A stretch of DNA of 64,000 nt from Vibrio gallaecicus. GTDB lineage: Bacteria > Pseudomonadota > Gammaproteobacteria > Enterobacterales > Vibrionaceae. The stretch's first letter is position 1, and each line of letters begins with the position of its first letter. The position numbers and the translations under genes were made by a program. The notes beneath the pieces were generated by a model. The model searched no databases. It was not told where the DNA came from and saw nothing but the letters and a program-made list of their open reading frames with translations. This document shows positions 25,935 to 33,538 of this stretch, one piece after another. Location of the stretch: positions 310,001 through 374,000 of the forward strand of contig NZ_AP025490.1 of the NCBI RefSeq assembly GCF_024347495.1. Direction: 5' to 3'.

Positions 25935-28900
25935 TGAGCACCGATTCAACTCAAGAACGCATCTTCCAAGATGACATCATTCGTCAGATGGTGGCGAATG
26001 GTTGGATAGAAGGTAAACCTGAAGGCTATAACCGAGACTCGGCACTCTATGAACAAGATGTGCTCAACTTTGTGAAAGGAACCCAACCGAAAGAATGGGA
26101 GAAGTTCTGTAAGATTTACCCAAATGAATCCGACCGTCACTTCATTGATGCCTTAGTAGTACAGCTTAAAAAAGCCGATGTGAATGCCACTGACCAAGCC
26201 TCCCGTAGTTTTGGTACTTTAGGTGTACTGCGTCACGGCTTGAAAATTCGCAATGCACGTTTCTCGCTGTGTCAGTTTCAGCCAGAGCATAACCTAAACC
26301 CTGAAACCTTGGCACGTTATCAGCAGAATATCTGCCGTATTGTTCCAGAACTGGTTTACAGCCCTTATGCAACTAAAGAATACGTAGAGGCGACAGCTTC
26401 CTCTGAAAAAAATAGTAAAGCTAAGGCGTGGCGTATTGATCTGGTGCTGTTCGTCAACGGCTTACCAGTATCAACGCTTGAACTGAAATCAGAGTTCAAG
26501 CAAGCGGTAGAGAATGCGATTAAGCAGTACAAACGTACTCGTCTACCCAAAGACCCTGCGACCAAGAAACCAGAGCCACTATTAACCTTTAAACGTGGTG
26601 CTTTGGTGCATTTCGCCGTGAGTCAGTACGAAGTCTACATGGCAACCAAATTGGCAGGTGACGACACCTTCTTTCTTCCTTTCAATAAAGGTACTAAAGA
26701 AGGCGGTGCGGGCAACGATGTGCCTCAAGACAAGAGCCGTTATGCTACAGATTATTTGTGGAATGAGGTATTAGTCCCTGACAACCTATTGAATATCATC
26801 GGTCGCTTTGTTCACCTACAAATTGAAGAGAAAGAAGATTGGGAAGGGCGTAAAACCAAGAAAGAAACGCTTATCTTCCCTCGTTACCACCAATGGGATG
26901 TAGTCACTAAGCTGATTGATGCCGCTATCGAAGAGGGTACTGGTAATAAGTATCTTGTGCAGCACAGTGCGGGTTCGGGTAAGTCGAACTCTATTGCATG
27001 GACAGCACACCAGCTTTCTACGCTTTATGATGCTGAAGGTAACAAGCAATTCCATTCTGTCATTGTTGTAACTGACAGAACCGTTCTTGATGACCAACTG
27101 CAAGATACTATCTACCAGTTTGAACATGCCGATGGTGTGGTAGGGCGTATCAATAACAAAGAGGGCGATGGTTCTAAGTCTGAGAAGTTGGCTTCAGCGT
27201 TAGAGAACTCGCAACCTATTATCATCGTGACCATTCAAACCTTCCCGTTTGTGCTGCGTGCAATAGAAAATAGCACTAGCTTGAAAGAGCGCAGCTATGC
27301 CGTAATCGCGGACGAAGCGCACTCTTCGCAAAGTGGTTCTACTGCTCGTCAATTGAAAGAAGTGTTGATGACCGAAGAAGCCGATGATGACGTTGAATTA
27401 TCGTCGGAAGATATTTTGGATGCGACCATTGCAGCACGGCAAGGCAGTGCCAACCTTAATTACTACGCTTTCACAGCAACCCCGAAACCAAAGACAATGG
27501 AGCTATTTGGGCGTTTACCTAAGCCTGAGCTTGCGCCGTCCAAGCAGAATAAACCAGAAGCGTATCATGTGTATTCAATGCGCCAAGCTATTGAAGAAGG
27601 CTTTATTCTAGATGTGCTAAAGAACTACACCAACTATAAGGTGATGTATCAATTAGCGCAGAAGGTGGAGGCTGCTGATAAAGAAGTCGACAGCAAGAAA
27701 GCCAAGGTTAAGTTAAACCAGTGGGTACGCCTACACGATCACAACATCTCACAAAAGGTCAAAGTGATTGTTGAGCATTTCAAAGATAACGTCATGGGCT
27801 TATTAGGTGGTCAGGCTAAAGCAATGGTGGTCACCAGCTCTCGTAAAGAAGCAGTGCGTTATAAGCTAGCTTTTGATAAGTACGTGGCGGATGCGCTCGC
27901 CGAGAAGAAGACTGGCTATGATGCGATTCGCGCTATGGTAGCTTTCTCTGGCGAAGTCGAATTTAACGCCAATGATCCTGATAGCTTTGCTTTTATCGAT
28001 CAGAAGTTCACGGAAAAGAACATGAACCCAGACTTAAAAGGTCGGGATATGCGTAAAGCCTTTGATAGTGACGACTATCAGGTAATGCTTGTGGCGAATA
28101 AGTTCCAAACAGGCTTTGACCAACCGAAGTTATGCGCTATGTACGTTGATAAGAAGCTAGGTGGCGTAGAGTGTGTTCAAACTCTTTCTCGCCTTAACCG
28201 TACTTATCCGGGCAAGGCAGAAACAGGCACATTCGTATTAGACTTTTACAATGAACCAGACGAGATTTTAGGTTCCTTCCAACCCTATTACCAAACCGCA
28301 GAATTGGCGGACGTCACCGATCCTAATATGGTGTTTGACCTGTATGAGAAGCTGCGTACCAGTGGTATTTTCTTATGGTCTGAAGTAGAGCAGTTTTGCG
28401 AAGCCTTCTTCGCCAAGAACAAATCTAATGCCGCAATCAGTAACATCTGTCACCCAGCCAAAGAGCGTTGGCAAAAGCGTTATACCTCAGCGGTAGAGGC
28501 TTATATTAAAGCCAAAGAGATGTTTGAACGCACCAAGAAAACAGGCGACGCTGTTCTTATTGCCAATGCAGAGAATAGTTTTAAAGACTGCAAGCAAGAG
28601 AAAGACCGTCTTGAGATATTCAAGAAGGATCTCGGCAGCTTTACCCGCTTCTATGAGTTTATGTCTCAGCTCGTTGATTACGATGATAAAGAGCTAGAAA
28701 AGTTAAGCCTATACGCTCGTCACTTGCGTCCGTTGTTGCGTGAGAAGGTGATTGAGGAAGATGAGCTAGATTTAGATAACGTTGTAATGAGTCACTACCG
28801 TCTATCCAAGATCCGTCAGCAAGATATTCAGCTCAAAGAAGATTCTCCTGAATACCAACTTGAGCCAAGTACCGATATAGGCACAGCTAAGGCAAAGGAC

Positions 28901-29221
28901 AAGAAGGAAGAGTTCCTTTCCCATATTCTCGACAAACTCAACGAAGTGTTCATCACTGATAACCTGTCAGACAAAGACATGATCAATTATGCCTTTACTG
29001 TTCGAGACAAGCTCACGGAGAATGAAGCTGTAATGAGCCAAATTGCCAATAACACCCGTGAACAAGCAATGCTTGGTGATTTCCCACAGGCAATTGATGA
29101 TGCGATTCTTGGAAGTAATGAAGCGCATCAAGAGCAGATGATGCAGCTTCTGTCTGACCCTACAAAAACTCAGCAGTTTGCGCGGGTTATCTTTGATATG
29201 TTGAGTGGGTATAAGGGATAA
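25934..29221 (+). CDS. hsdR: type I restriction endonuclease subunit HsdR
   Basis: A 1095-aa translocase-nuclease. The PD-(D/E)xK nuclease is at the N-terminus (Asp169 in RIDLVLFVNG, Glu183 and Lys185 in LELKSEFK). The SF2 helicase motor follows: Walker A GSGKSN (Lys350), DEAH box (460-463), FTATPKPK motif III region, and motif VI-like region VQTLSRLNRTYPGK. The C-terminal helical region binds the methylase core. ATG 25934 has AGGAGG 7 bases upstream and overlaps the hsdS stop by one base. All catalytic residues are present, so cleavage should be functional. It is the last gene of the operon. Confidence 0.96.
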   Translation: MSTDSTQERIFQDDIIRQMVANGWIEGKPEGYNRDSALYEQDVLNFVKGTQPKEWEKFCKIYPNESDRHFIDALVVQLKKADVNATDQASRSFGTLGVLRHGLKIRNARFSLCQFQPEHNLNPETLARYQQNICRIVPELVYSPYATKEYVEATASSEKNSKAKAWRIDLVLFVNGLPVSTLELKSEFKQAVENAIKQYKRTRLPKDPATKKPEPLLTFKRGALVHFAVSQYEVYMATKLAGDDTFFLPFNKGTKEGGAGNDVPQDKSRYATDYLWNEVLVPDNLLNIIGRFVHLQIEEKEDWEGRKTKKETLIFPRYHQWDVVTKLIDAAIEEGTGNKYLVQHSAGSGKSNSIAWTAHQLSTLYDAEGNKQFHSVIVVTDRTVLDDQLQDTIYQFEHADGVVGRINNKEGDGSKSEKLASALENSQPIIIVTIQTFPFVLRAIENSTSLKERSYAVIADEAHSSQSGSTARQLKEVLMTEEADDDVELSSEDILDATIAARQGSANLNYYAFTATPKPKTMELFGRLPKPELAPSKQNKPEAYHVYSMRQAIEEGFILDVLKNYTNYKVMYQLAQKVEAADKEVDSKKAKVKLNQWVRLHDHNISQKVKVIVEHFKDNVMGLLGGQAKAMVVTSSRKEAVRYKLAFDKYVADALAEKKTGYDAIRAMVAFSGEVEFNANDPDSFAFIDQKFTEKNMNPDLKGRDMRKAFDSDDYQVMLVANKFQTGFDQPKLCAMYVDKKLGGVECVQTLSRLNRTYPGKAETGTFVLDFYNEPDEILGSFQPYYQTAELADVTDPNMVFDLYEKLRTSGIFLWSEVEQFCEAFFAKNKSNAAISNICHPAKERWQKRYTSAVEAYIKAKEMFERTKKTGDAVLIANAENSFKDCKQEKDRLEIFKKDLGSFTRFYEFMSQLVDYDDKELEKLSLYARHLRPLLREKVIEEDELDLDNVVMSHYRLSKIRQQDIQLKEDSPEYQLEPSTDIGTAKAKDKKEEFLSHILDKLNEVFITDNLSDKDMINYAFTVRDKLTENEAVMSQIANNTREQAMLGDFPQAIDDAILGSNEAHQEQMMQLLSDPTKTQQFARVIFDMLSGYKG

Positions 29222-29282
29222 AGAGCTGTATTTTTGGAATGAAGAGGCGGGGTGAATCGAAGTAGAGTATTTGTGAGGGGAT

Positions 29283-29357
29283 GAGCCAGCGTGAATGACT
29301 GGCTCAAGCTCTAGGACATTCCGTTCTTTCAGTTGATTAAATAAACGTAAAGAACGG
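29283..29357. repeat. two inverted repeats between hsdR and the RepA-like ATPase gene
   Basis: GAGCCAG (29283-29289)/CTGGCTC (29299-29305), and CCGTTCTTT (29321-29329)/AAAGAACGG (29349-29357). Neither is followed by a clear T-run. They lie between convergent genes and may act as transcription stops or protein sites. Confidence in function is low. Confidence 0.4.
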
Positions 29358-29375
29358 AAGAAACGGTTATAGGAT

Positions 29376-30425
29376 CTAAGCGCTGGTGATGAGGTAGTAA
29401 AATTTTTTACGCCCAGTTTTGCCACCCATTTTAAAGTCAATGAGCTTGCCTGATAGCTTATCAATGATTTCAATACACTTGTCACGACCATAACAGGTAT
29501 GTTTTATCAGATGCTCCCTCAGTTCGGTTTTGTCTGATTCAGTGGTGCTTAATAGGTTGGTAATGAGTGAAACAGCATCTTGATACTGGTTGATAAATTG
29601 AGTGTATTTGTTCTCCTCATCACGCAAAATCTTCTCTTTCGAGTAAGTATCAGAGTCGACGTTGTAGACAGAGTCAACCATATCAACGTAAGACATACTC
29701 TCAGATTTCTCATAAGCGTATGTGAGTTCGAGCGCGTTATTACCGCGCAGTTTTTGGTTGGTCAGTTTGATGTATTTGGTTTGTCGTCCTGATTGATCCA
29801 TTTTTTCATCTTCAATGTCCATCAGGTAAATACAATCGACATCCTCCATGAGATCTGACGTGCCAGAATAGACAAGGTTGTTATTTAGATCTCGATTTTT
29901 GTTGGTATGACCTAAGCCGATAAATGTGCCGCCTTTAAGAATGAATTCGCTTACTTTGATACCAAAGGTACGCATGTTCTTCTTGTCCATTGTGTCGGCA
30001 AACTTTTTTAGTGTGTCGACAATGATAACAACGTTATTTGCAGCATTCTCGGCAGATAGCCCATCCAAAATGCTAAGCAGTGAATGCGATTTGAAGCCGT
30101 TGTAGCCCGGGACAAGCGCGTGGACACCGATGCGGGCTAAGATTTCAGTTTTCTCAATAACACCATTTTGAGAATCATCCGCATTGACGTAAAAGACTGA
30201 TAGGTCATTAAGACGCCCTGCATAGTAGGCTTCTTTAAGTTGATTGATGATTAGTAAGGTTTTACCTACGTTCGGTGGAGCGAAGAGGGTGTTTGATTGC
30301 CCTTTAAGGACGAACCTATCTAAAATAAAAGTGCTTTCAGAAGCTTCTTGTTTGAATTTTTCTAGGTCTTCGTTAATAGAAAAAGCAGTAAGCATTTTCA
30401 TTGTATTTGTTAGGGTGTTTTTCAT
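29376..30425 (-). CDS. RepA-like AAA ATPase (plasmid-type hexameric helicase family)
   Basis: A 349-aa RecA-fold ATPase of the AAA_25/RepA group. Walker A is APPNVGKTLL (Lys55). Walker B-like VVIIVDTLKKFAD is followed by GGTFIGLGHTNKNRDLNNNLVYSGTSDLMEDVDCIYLM, the family's His/Asn-rich sensor region. A helical C-terminal part with a small winged-helix-like end (REHLIKHTCYGRDKCIEIIDKLSGKLIDFKMGGKTGRKKFYYL) follows. Homologues are replication helicases of IncQ-like plasmids and common genes of integrated islands. A role in element replication or maintenance is likely but inferred. The ribosome site is weak. Confidence 0.8.
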   Translation of the reverse strand: MKNTLTNTMKMLTAFSINEDLEKFKQEASESTFILDRFVLKGQSNTLFAPPNVGKTLLIINQLKEAYYAGRLNDLSVFYVNADDSQNGVIEKTEILARIGVHALVPGYNGFKSHSLLSILDGLSAENAANNVVIIVDTLKKFADTMDKKNMRTFGIKVSEFILKGGTFIGLGHTNKNRDLNNNLVYSGTSDLMEDVDCIYLMDIEDEKMDQSGRQTKYIKLTNQKLRGNNALELTYAYEKSESMSYVDMVDSVYNVDSDTYSKEKILRDEENKYTQFINQYQDAVSLITNLLSTTESDKTELREHLIKHTCYGRDKCIEIIDKLSGKLIDFKMGGKTGRKKFYYLITSA

Positions 30426-30525
30426 TTTAGTTATATATCCAGTTTCAATATTTAAGTAATGGGAAGGGGCTGTGTGAGACCATTTCTGTGAGATAAGAAG
30501 CGGTATTTGCTTGTTATCAAATTAA

Positions 30526-30545
30526 GGCGAGTCCTGTGACTCGCC
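30526..30545 (-). terminator. hairpin ending the small gene at 30568-30789
   Basis: A perfect 8-bp stem GGCGAGTC/GACTCGCC with a 4-base loop, about 20 bases past the stop of the small minus-strand gene. The following T tract is short, so it is a weak terminator at best. Confidence 0.5.
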
Positions 30546-30567
30546 AGAAAGTTCTTATATGTGAGAA

Positions 30568-30789
30568 TTAACGAACGCGGTGTGGGAAATCTTTGAAGCC
30601 GTTTTCCATCACGAATACCTTATCTTCACCATTGATCACCCAGCGCAGACCAGCCTCAGCCCAGTCTCCATTGGCTTGTTGATATTCCACCGAGAGGATG
30701 AAAGATAAGTAGTTACCATTCCGGTCTCCGTAAGCGCGCTCTAGTGGGAATTTAGTGCGAATATTTCCGTTGGTGCTGTATGTGTACAT
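30568..30789 (-). CDS. small hypothetical protein
   Basis: A 73-aa protein (MYTYSTNGNIRTKFPLERAYGDRNGNYLSFILSVEYQQANGDWAEAGLRWVINGEDKVF...). It is rich in aromatic and polar residues and looks like a small all-beta domain. AGGAAA lies about 9 bases before the ATG, and a hairpin follows the stop. No known family is recognised. It lies between the ATPase and the first integrase, all on the minus strand, so it may be a small regulator or excision factor. Nothing in the sequence proves this. Confidence 0.6.
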   Translation of the reverse strand: MYTYSTNGNIRTKFPLERAYGDRNGNYLSFILSVEYQQANGDWAEAGLRWVINGEDKVFVMENGFKDFPHRVR

Positions 30790-30870
30790 GTAATGTTTTC
30801 CTATATTTTGATAACAGTGATCCCTCCCCCGATTATTGGAGATAGGATCAACGAGGATTTAAATTAAGAT

Positions 30871-31956
30871 CTAAGCGGCTAAACGACTGGGTAGTGTCGG
30901 GTAGAAGCGTAAGTAGATATTGTTCAGGATGTTCAAGTCGCGATGACCAGAGACTTTCGAAATCGCAGGGAGACTCCAGTTTGCTTCATACAAACGACAT
31001 AGTGCTTCTGCCCGAAGGTCATGAAAGTGCAGGTCTTTAATCTTAAGTTTTTTCATTGTTCTTCCCCAAGAAGTAGTTACCGAATCAGCGTTGTAGGGAA
31101 AAATAGGATCACTGTTTTTGCCGCGAGGTTGTCGTTCAATAATTTCAATCGCTTTAGACGATAGCTCAAAAGTTGAAGTTATCTTCTGACCTTTGACTGG
31201 TGTTTTACGGTTACTGATCGTAAGGGTGCGATTTTCAGCATTCCAGTTCCCCCAACAGATCTTTTCACTACAAATCTCTCCACGTCTTGCTGCTGTTTCT
31301 AGTGCAAACTCAAAAATATCTAGCATAGGAATTTTATAGCGAGAGTTGAGGCTCTGCTTTTTAAGCTCTAGTGCAATTGAATTCAGCTCATCTTCTGATG
31401 GGCGGCGAGTACGCTCCGCGCTGCGTGATATATAGCCTCTGCGTCTTGCAGTCTTGGTGGCAGCGGCATTGCCGTCGAGTTCAATTTCCAGTTGCAAGAT
31501 TGTATTGCAATCTTGCAAAGTTGAGCGCAGCACTGACATGTTGTGAGCAACTGTTTGAGGTTGGTTCCCCCATTTGTCATGCATGTGTTCAGCTAAATTA
31601 AACCAGTGATGGGCTTTTAGCTGGTCGGCGGGAGCATTGCCAAAAGAAGTACGAGCAATTCGTTTGAGTAGCGAAGCTCTCTCAACTTTCAAATCAATGA
31701 AACGAGGGCTGCTGATGCACGCATTGATAACCTCGGACATAGATAGATGTTTTTGCGTTTGGGAGAAGAAGCTTAAATCACCCTTCTCAAACTTATCTTT
31801 GAGTTTTTTTTCGAAAGCTCGTGCCTTTGATTTGGTTGAAAAGGTACGTGACTTTTGAGCAACAAGCGGGTCAGTTTGAAGAGTTCGCGCTCGTACTTTG
31901 TGTTTAGTGCAGTATTTGTTTTTCGGGTTCGATTTCTCAATAAAAGTAGATGGCAT
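30871..31956 (-). CDS. tyrosine-type site-specific recombinase (integrase 1)
   Basis: A 361-aa phage-integrase-family protein. There is an N-terminal arm-binding-like region and a SAM-like core-binding domain (~70-170). The catalytic domain has Arg in TAARRGEI, His-Arg in HFHDLRAEA, and His and the Tyr nucleophile in SGHRDLNILNNIYLRF. All catalytic residues are present. The C-terminal third closely resembles the second integrase at 32228-33295 (HDLRAE, GHRDxNxLNNIYLR), so the two are paralogues. Being internal to the island, it may be a partner recombinase or a relic of a second element. Confidence 0.92.
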   Translation of the reverse strand: MPSTFIEKSNPKNKYCTKHKVRARTLQTDPLVAQKSRTFSTKSKARAFEKKLKDKFEKGDLSFFSQTQKHLSMSEVINACISSPRFIDLKVERASLLKRIARTSFGNAPADQLKAHHWFNLAEHMHDKWGNQPQTVAHNMSVLRSTLQDCNTILQLEIELDGNAAATKTARRRGYISRSAERTRRPSEDELNSIALELKKQSLNSRYKIPMLDIFEFALETAARRGEICSEKICWGNWNAENRTLTISNRKTPVKGQKITSTFELSSKAIEIIERQPRGKNSDPIFPYNADSVTTSWGRTMKKLKIKDLHFHDLRAEALCRLYEANWSLPAISKVSGHRDLNILNNIYLRFYPTLPSRLAA

Positions 31957-32062
31957 TGTCCATCTCCAAGTTAATGCCGTTTAGGCGTTGGAGTGAATTT
32001 AAACTATCAGCAACCGCAAGTAAAGGGGTAATCTTTAGATAAATCTCTTGTTAATCAGGCAC

Positions 32063-32085
32063 TTACAAGTAATTTTTACTTGTAA
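32063..32085. promoter_or_regulatory. perfect palindrome upstream of integrase 1
   Basis: TTACAAGTAA-TTT-TTACTTGTAA, a perfect 10-bp inverted repeat 107 bp upstream of the integrase 1 start and inside the gap between the two integrase genes. No T-run follows, so an operator for a dimeric regulator is more likely than a terminator. Confidence 0.5.
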
Positions 32086-32196
32086 TAGAGCTTGGGATTT
32101 TAAGTGATTCAAGCACTTATGTTCGGGTCTTTACGATAAATTAAGTATTTAAATTCTTTAAATAACAGAATTAATTGGAGAGTTGAGTCAGAATAA

Positions 32197-32216
32197 ACCT
32201 GCCATGTGGCAGGCTT
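32197..32216 (-). terminator. weak terminator after integrase 2
   Basis: A stem CCTGCC/GGCAGG with a 4-base loop, 12 bases past the integrase 2 stop, followed on the minus strand by TTTATTC. Confidence 0.5.
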
Positions 32217-32227
32217 AAGGAGAGAGT

Positions 32228-33295
32228 TTATCGATTGTGAAGGTCACCAACCCCTAATCGAAGGTAGATATTATTTAGGACATTGATGTCCCTGTGCCCC
32301 GTGATTTTAGATATTTCTACAATGTTCAACCCTCGTTCAAACAGTTGGCATGCGCCTTCAGCACGGAGGTCGTGATAGTGCAAGTCACTAATACCTTGTT
32401 CTCGGCACATTCGTTGCCATGCCGCACCTACTGAGGTGGCTTTATACGGGAAGATACACTCTTCGCTTTTAGCCTGCCGTTTGATGATCTCTAATGCCTC
32501 AGGAAACAGTGGTATCGTGCAATGATTACCTTTCTTCCTTCTAGGATCTTTACGGTCTCGAATGGTCAACGTGCCGTCTTTAAGGTTCAAATCGTCCCAA
32601 GTGACACGGGTAATCTCTCCAAGCCTCATGCATGTTAGAATTGACATGTGGAAGATATCGACTAAAGGTATATGTGATGCTCGATGGCTCTGACGTTTAT
32701 GCAAGCCTTCTTCAGCCAGTATCAATTCTTCTTTCGTTGCTCGGCGATCTCGTTGATTACTGCGGCCAATCAATCCGTACTGAACGAGAGTCGGTATTGC
32801 TTCGTTGTGGGCGTGTATGTTGGCTAAATATCCAAACATTGGCCCTGCAACGTTAATAATACTACGCAGATATGTGATGTCTTGATAGACAGTTTGCGGC
32901 AGTGGTGCTGTCGGTTCTTGCAAACGTTCTCGGCAATGTCTAACTAAATGGTGGGCACTAAGCTGATCTGCCTGTACCAAAGCAATGTCATAACTACGCA
33001 ACCGTCTCAAAACAGCCGCTTTGGAGCGGCCAAGATCTTTGGAAGTAATTCGGTCATTTAGGTAGAGGGTGATGAGGTCACCAATTAAGATGCTTCTCTT
33101 AGGGGCATCAAGGGAAGGAATACCCTGCTCATCTAGCTCTTTAACGATTTCTTTTGCCCATTTGGTGGCATCAGTTTTCTTGTTAAATGTTTTTGACTTT
33201 TCAAATACTCGTTTGTTGTGACGTGTTGCTCTAACGCGCGCTTTATACTTGATCCCAGAATTGCGTTTAATTTTTTCGATGTGAATTGTAGCCAT
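32228..33295 (-). CDS. dusA-associated tyrosine integrase (integrase 2)
   Basis: A 355-aa tyrosine recombinase with an N-terminal arm-binding-like region (IHIEKIKRNSGIKYKARVRATRHNKRVFEKSKTF, Arm-DNA-binding type). A core-binding domain (~65-165) and the catalytic domain follow: Arg in TCMRLGEI, HYHDLRAEG, and TGHRDINVLNNIYLRL with the Tyr nucleophile. It reads away from dusA, with its start 244 bp from the intact dusA start and next to a cluster of TGTCCC repeats. This is the arrangement of integrases that insert elements into the 5' end of dusA. It is the likely enzyme for this island. Confidence 0.93.
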   Translation of the reverse strand: MATIHIEKIKRNSGIKYKARVRATRHNKRVFEKSKTFNKKTDATKWAKEIVKELDEQGIPSLDAPKRSILIGDLITLYLNDRITSKDLGRSKAAVLRRLRSYDIALVQADQLSAHHLVRHCRERLQEPTAPLPQTVYQDITYLRSIINVAGPMFGYLANIHAHNEAIPTLVQYGLIGRSNQRDRRATKEELILAEEGLHKRQSHRASHIPLVDIFHMSILTCMRLGEITRVTWDDLNLKDGTLTIRDRKDPRRKKGNHCTIPLFPEALEIIKRQAKSEECIFPYKATSVGAAWQRMCREQGISDLHYHDLRAEGACQLFERGLNIVEISKITGHRDINVLNNIYLRLGVGDLHNR

Positions 33296-33351
33296 AAGAA
33301 CCTCTTATCTGTTGATGAAGAGGTGCTCTACCTTTATGTCTCTCGTGAGCA

Positions 33352-33380
33352 TTGAAGCACTAGCGACTGATCGCTATAAT
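33352..33380 (+). promoter_or_regulatory. island-borne substitute promoter for dusA
   Basis: TTGAAG (33352-33357), 17-base spacer, TATAAT (33375-33380), pointing at dusA. It has the same hexamers and spacing as the stranded native promoter at 15185-15213. The untranslated leader would be about 150 nt and would cross the TGTCCC repeat cluster. Confidence 0.65.
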
Positions 33381-33399
33381 CCGCTCCTTGAATACTCGC

Positions 33400-33444
33400 T
33401 TGGGGGACAGTTAATGTCCCTCATTTGTCCCCCGATCTGTCCCC
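33400..33444. repeat. right-end repeat cluster, candidate integrase arm sites
   Basis: TTGGGGGACAGTTA (33400-33413) is followed by TGTCCC at 33415, 33426 and 33438 in inverted orientation, at 11-12 bp steps (one helical turn). Such phased repeats next to an attachment site are typical of integrase or excisionase binding. The first 14-mer recurs at the left end of the island. Confidence 0.55.
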
Positions 33445-33538
33445 TAGTGTCAAAATAGGCTGAAATCGGATGAAATATATAGCAATGCCCCTATGTGGTA
33501 TTAACTGTAACTCGCTAAATTATAAGGGTTTTTGAAAT

